From assembly GCA_964574335.1 (NCBI GenBank), contig CAZNNH010000243.1, forward strand, positions 1 to 7,324: a stretch of 7,324 nucleotides of DNA. The letters are read 5' to 3'. Position numbers and translations under genes: made by a program. Positions within the stretch are counted from its first letter, which is position 1. Each line of letters opens with the position of its first letter. This DNA comes from CAZNNH01 sp964574335 (GTDB lineage Bacteria > Acidobacteriota > Vicinamibacteria > Fen-336). Positions 5,241-7,324 of the stretch are shown piece by piece. The notes under the pieces are model-generated. The model was not told the origin of the DNA. It saw nothing but the letters and a program-made list of their open reading frames with translations, and did no database searches.

Positions 5241-7324
5241 TCACGCCCTCCCGTCCAGCAGTCGGGTGATGGCCTGCCGGGTGGCGACGGCGGCCTCGGG
5301 GTGATAGAGGACCACTAGGTCGGCGCCGGCGTAGAGCAGGCTCATCGCACTGGTCAGCTCCCACAGCGCGGCGCGGCTCTTCAGCGTGCCCCAGGCCGGG
5401 AACTCCTGCTGGCTGGCCTTGAGCTCCTTGATCTTGACGTCCTCCTGGCCGGGGGTCACGACCATCGGCCCGGCCAGCATCTTGTCGCCGCCCAGGCCCG
5501 CCAGGCGGATCCGCTCCATCACCGAGTAGGTGTACTCGAGACCGTAGCCCATGGCGCCGGTCATCGGGTCCATCACGATCTTCTCCACCGGCAGGCCCAT
5601 GCCGGTGAGCAGGATGTTCATCTGCTTGGCGATGTTGACGTCGATCGGGCTCTGGGCCACCACCGTGTGACCGTAGGCGAGGGCGGTGCCGGCGATGGTG
5701 CGGTAGTTGTCCTGCTCGGCCCAGTTGAGCAGCAGGTTCTCACCCTGGAAGGCCTGGGCCACCGCCTTCACCACCTCGTTCCAGGAGTCGAAGTGGCTGT
5801 GGCCGGTGACGATCAGGGGCACCTCGACCGCCTCGAGCACCTGACCCACCACGTCGACCGCCTGCTGCGGGCTGCGGCCGCCGCGCTCGGGGTGGGTGCC
5901 GTCGAGACGTACGCTGATCAGCTCGGCGCCGTAGCCCTCGACACAGGCCCGGGCCATCTCGGCCGGGCTGGTGACCAGCGTCCCGTATGCCTCGCGCAGC
6001 ACCGGCGGGAACTTCTCGCTGAGGCAGTCGAAGACCTCCATCGCCAGCAGCGGCGGGTGGGGCATCGACCCTTCCCAGAGGTGGAAGGGCATCGCCGTCT
6101 CACCGCCCAGGGTCACGGTACGGCCCCGCGTCCCGCCCGCTTGCCGGGTGGCCCCGAGGGTGACCGACCAGACGGGGGCCTCGTTCTTCTCCTTGCGGAT
6201 CTTGAAGGAGCGGACCTCGGCCAGCCGCTGCCGGGCGGTGGGTCCCGTCTCGACCTTCGCTGCCGGAGCGGCGGGCTCGGGGACGGCGGCGGGCGTGGCT
6301 GCGGATGCCGGGGCCGCGGGCGCCGGGGTGTCCGGCACCGGGCGGGTCGCCAAGCCCGCCAACTGGCCGGAGCCCAGCAGCGCCACCACCTCGCGCACGA
6401 TCTCTTGCGCCAGCGTTCCCTTGAGCCGGTCGGTGACCTCGCCGACGATGTCCGCCTTCAGCCGGGCCATCGCGTCCGCGGGAGCGGCGAGGTCGATCGG
6501 AGGGGGAGGGGCCGTCGGCGCCAGCACCACCTCGATCGGTCCGGCCCCGGCGGCCGGGATCTCCTCCACCTCCGCCTCCACCGGGGTCGTCTTGTGGGGC
6601 TCCTCGCCGCTGTGGGCGTAGGAGGTCATGTCCTCCATCTCGAGGGCGGGGTGAGAGACCTTCTCCATGAAGGCGCGGATCTGCTGGGGGTCGGTGGCGA
6701 TCGTCTCGTCGGCGATCTTGTCGAGGAGGTCCGGGACCTCCTGCTCGCCGAAACGTTTGCGCAGGTCCTCGGCCAGCAGGTCCTTCAGGTCCTTGGGCAT
6801 CCACACCAGGCGCCGGTGGCCGCCCTCGGCCAGCAGGAACTTGCGGCTGCTCAGGAAGACCTTGCCGCAGCCCATGAAGCCCGGGGTCTGGCGGCCGCCC
6901 CCCACCTCGCCGGCGAGGGTGGAGAAGGTCATGCCCACCGGCGTGTCGGCCGTGAACTCGCGGTTGACCGCCATCACCCCGTTACACTCCGGGACGTAGC
7001 CGCAGATCACCTCGAAGCAGCCGCAGCTCGTCATCGGCCGATCCATGATCGAGTAGGCGGCGAACGAATGCAGCGTCTTCTGGCTGGCCAGGTAGACGTA
7101 GTCGTCGATGGTCTTCCAGATCCCCTTCACCGGGTCCAGGCACTCGCCCTTGCTGACCGGCTGGTTGGGGCCGGTGGGGTCGATCTCGTAGGCGGCCTTG
7201 CCGTCCAGCCAGTTGTAGGCGCCGCACAGGCCCAGCCGCTCGGGGGTGATGATGCAGACGTGGGTGGGGGCGAACGACTGGCACAGCAGGCACGAGTAGA
7301 AGGTGTCGACCGACTCGTCGGTCA
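5241..7324 (-). CDS. acsB-acsD: Acetyl-CoA synthase beta subunit (C-terminal part) fused to corrinoid iron-sulfur protein small subunit; 5' end outside the window
   Basis: The frame is open from the window edge (first full codon ends at 7320) to TGA at 5241, giving 693 visible residues. Residues 1-233 are the A-cluster domain of acetyl-CoA synthase. C11, C14, C23, C33, C100 and C102 have the spacing 3-9-10-67-2 of the six A-cluster cysteines that I recall for Moorella thermoacetica AcsB (506, 509, 518, 528, 595, 597). The first visible residue therefore matches about 496 there, and PGFMG and ETIATD also fit. AcsB homology ends at HPALEMEDMT, where the Moorella protein ends. Residues 234-371 are a linker: Pro/Ala-rich parts (about 256-281 and 326-356) around a predicted helix (282-317). 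Residues 372-693 are a complete AcsD TIM barrel: LGATRQAGGTR (389-399), MPFHLWEG (411-418), NWAEQDNYR (533-541), SPIDVNIAKQMNILL (558-572) and MDPMTGAMGYGLEY (584-597). The GTG at 7130 is internal and not a start. Product: methyl transfer from AcsC/AcsD to the Ni site and acetyl-CoA assembly. Confidence 0.92.
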   Translation of the reverse strand, partial: TDESVDTFYSCLLCQSFAPTHVCIITPERLGLCGAYNWLDGKAAYEIDPTGPNQPVSKGECLDPVKGIWKTIDDYVYLASQKTLHSFAAYSIMDRPMTSCGCFEVICGYVPECNGVMAVNREFTADTPVGMTFSTLAGEVGGGRQTPGFMGCGKVFLSSRKFLLAEGGHRRLVWMPKDLKDLLAEDLRKRFGEQEVPDLLDKIADETIATDPQQIRAFMEKVSHPALEMEDMTSYAHSGEEPHKTTPVEAEVEEIPAAGAGPIEVVLAPTAPPPPIDLAAPADAMARLKADIVGEVTDRLKGTLAQEIVREVVALLGSGQLAGLATRPVPDTPAPAAPASAATPAAVPEPAAPAAKVETGPTARQRLAEVRSFKIRKEKNEAPVWSVTLGATRQAGGTRGRTVTLGGETAMPFHLWEGSMPHPPLLAMEVFDCLSEKFPPVLREAYGTLVTSPAEMARACVEGYGAELISVRLDGTHPERGGRSPQQAVDVVGQVLEAVEVPLIVTGHSHFDSWNEVVKAVAQAFQGENLLLNWAEQDNYRTIAGTALAYGHTVVAQSPIDVNIAKQMNILLTGMGLPVEKIVMDPMTGAMGYGLEYTYSVMERIRLAGLGGDKMLAGPMVVTPGQEDVKIKELKASQQEFPAWGTLKSRAALWELTSAMSLLYAGADLVVLYHPEAAVATRQAITRLLDGRA
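5246..5252 (-). promoter_or_regulatory. Ribosome binding site of acsC
   Basis: GGGAGGG on the minus strand lies within the last codons of the upstream gene, seven bases before the acsC ATG at 5238. It settles the acsC start and suggests translational coupling to the upstream fusion gene. Confidence 0.7.
6627..6636 (-). promoter_or_regulatory. Possible internal start signal at the AcsB/AcsD junction
   Basis: On the minus strand GGAGG (6636-6632) is followed after two bases by an in-frame ATG (6629-6627), exactly where AcsB homology ends. It could allow some separate synthesis of a linker-plus-AcsD protein of 462 residues. The two-base spacer is shorter than usual, and the bases also encode the AcsB tail MEDMT, so this may be chance. 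Confidence 0.25.

Noticed and set aside
3616..5304. Long plus-strand open frame of 562 codons opposite acsV and acsC
   Set aside because: It is antisense to two genes with every expected family motif. Its translation is Gly/Arg/Asp-rich with no recognisable domain, typical of GC-rich antisense frames.
7128..7130. GTG at 7130 as the true start of a shorter AcsB-AcsD protein
   Set aside because: The frame upstream of it to the window edge encodes four of the six A-cluster cysteines with exact spacing, so the real start lies outside the window.

Overview
The window is GC-rich bacterial DNA in which almost every base is coding. It holds two gene blocks facing each other. Codon choice, Shine-Dalgarno (SD) sites and the bacterial spacing of the acetyl-CoA synthase cysteines all point to a bacterium. 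The Wood-Ljungdahl genes imply an anaerobe, acetogenic, sulfate-reducing or otherwise CO2-fixing or acetate-oxidising. Several uncultured GC-rich phyla carry such genes, and I cannot name the lineage from this window alone.

Left block, plus strand: positions 1-139 form a long imperfect palindrome. It includes the ribosome binding site and GTG start of a secreted glycoside hydrolase family 43-like protein (124-1278). This is followed 22 bases later by an endonuclease III gene (nth, 1301-1984) with a complete catalytic pair and iron-sulfur motif.

Right block, minus strand (read from 7324 down to 2026): a tight operon of the Wood-Ljungdahl carbonyl/methyl junction. It enters the window inside acetyl-CoA synthase (AcsB). 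The same reading frame runs on without a stop through an Ala/Pro-rich linker with a helical island into a complete small subunit of the corrinoid iron-sulfur protein (AcsD). This gives an apparent AcsB-AcsD fusion (5241-7324, 5' end outside the window). Two bases later comes acsC, the large corrinoid iron-sulfur subunit (3901-5238). Six bases after that comes acsV, the ATP-dependent reductive activator of the corrinoid protein (2026-3894). The operon meets nth tail to tail across 41 bases with no clear terminator.

Together the right-block products would carry the methyl group on cobalamin (AcsC/AcsD), pass it to the nickel A-cluster (AcsB), and rescue the cobalamin when it oxidises (AcsV). 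The fusion would physically tether methyl donor and methyl acceptor, and it is the most notable item here. The second is the palindrome over the start of the hydrolase gene.
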